6,319 nucleotides of DNA from an uncultured Actinomycetes bacterium (GTDB taxonomy: Bacteria > Actinomycetota > Thermoleophilia > Gaiellales > F1-60-MAGs149). The stretch covers positions 1 through 6,319 of the forward strand of contig CAJCBN010000027.1 of the NCBI GenBank assembly GCA_903960645.1. The letters are read 5' to 3'. Made by a program: the position numbers and the translations under genes. The notes under the pieces are model-generated. The model saw only the letters and a program-made list of their open reading frames with translations, was not told the DNA's origin and ran no database searches. Below are positions 6,209-6,319 of this stretch, in pieces (position 1 is the first letter of the stretch; every line of letters starts with the position of its first letter).

Positions 6209-6213
6209 GGAGG
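6209..6213 (+). promoter_or_regulatory. Ribosome binding site of aceA
   Basis: GGAGG lies 8 nt before the TTG at 6222-6224, an optimal spacing. It supports this TTG as the start codon of the isocitrate lyase gene. Confidence 0.75.
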
Positions 6214-6221
6214 TTCCCCCC

Positions 6222-6319
6222 TTGAGCACCGCCCCCACCCGCACCCAGCAGATCGCCGCTCTCGAGCAGGCCTGGAGCAGCGACCCCCGCTGGCAGGGCA
6301 TCGAGCGCGTCTACACGGC
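6222..6319 (+). CDS. aceA: Isocitrate lyase, N-terminus only (3'-truncated by window edge)
   Basis: Thirty-two complete codons are visible. After a short Thr/Gln-rich leader, the residues QIAALEQAWSSDPRW and then QGIERVYTA match the start of actinobacterial isocitrate lyases, where a Q-I-x(n)-W-x-x-(D/N)-PRW block is followed by a Y-(S/T)-A turn. The enzyme splits isocitrate into glyoxylate and succinate in the cytoplasm, the first step of the glyoxylate shunt, needed for growth on acetate or fatty acids. The catalytic region is outside the window, so activity cannot be judged. The start is TTG, supported by GGAGG 8 nt upstream. The gene is divergent from the LysR gene and shares its 116-nt control region, so regulation by that protein is likely. 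Confidence 0.85.
   Translation, partial: MSTAPTRTQQIAALEQAWSSDPRWQGIERVYT

Noticed and set aside
1..6319. CRISPR arrays, tRNA or rRNA genes, insertion sequences, long repeats
   Set aside because: I looked for repeated spacers, cloverleaf-type sequence, transposase motifs and terminal inverted repeats and saw none. Almost all of the window is protein-coding.

Overview
The window is high-GC DNA with tight, head-to-tail gene packing, ATG/GTG/TTG starts and strong GGAGG-type ribosome binding sites. An isocitrate lyase N-terminus begins at the right edge, and an exported S33-type peptidase lies at the left edge. This best suits a high-GC actinobacterium, possibly of the Thermoleophilia/Solirubrobacterales kind. 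That placement is inference from style and protein resemblance; no rRNA or marker gene is present.

Layout. (1) 1-1830, + strand: a secreted alpha/beta hydrolase of the S33/TAP type, whose start lies left of the window. (2) 1831-1856: a short convergent gap almost filled by a 6-bp-stem hairpin. (3) 1857-6105, - strand: six closely spaced genes. In transcription order they are a LysR-type regulator, an unrecognised 211-aa soluble protein, a DltC-like acyl carrier protein, an MBOAT acyltransferase, a 51-aa single-span microprotein, and a DltD-like SGNH-type membrane-anchored protein. Gaps are 11, 31, 38, 13 and 4 nt, so one transcript is likely. (4) 6106-6221: a divergent intergenic region with an inverted repeat of the LysR T-N11-A form. 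(5) 6222 to the edge, + strand: the first 32 codons of isocitrate lyase (aceA).

The most interesting content is the acyl carrier/MBOAT/microprotein/SGNH set. It reads as a complete machine for carrying an acyl group from a cytoplasmic carrier thioester across the membrane to an envelope polymer, as in the D-alanylation (Dlt) pathway. The microprotein ends in PVYANF, with a Tyr three residues before a C-terminal Phe. This resembles the C-terminal acyl-shuttle hexapeptide of DltX, in which the Tyr carries the acyl group between MBOAT and the outer transferase. No DltA-type adenylating ligase is in the window, and an unknown protein precedes the carrier gene, so the acyl group and the acceptor are both open. 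The LysR gene sits at the head of this operon and divergent from aceA. It may therefore link two-carbon/fatty-acid metabolism (glyoxylate shunt) to envelope acylation; this is a hypothesis.
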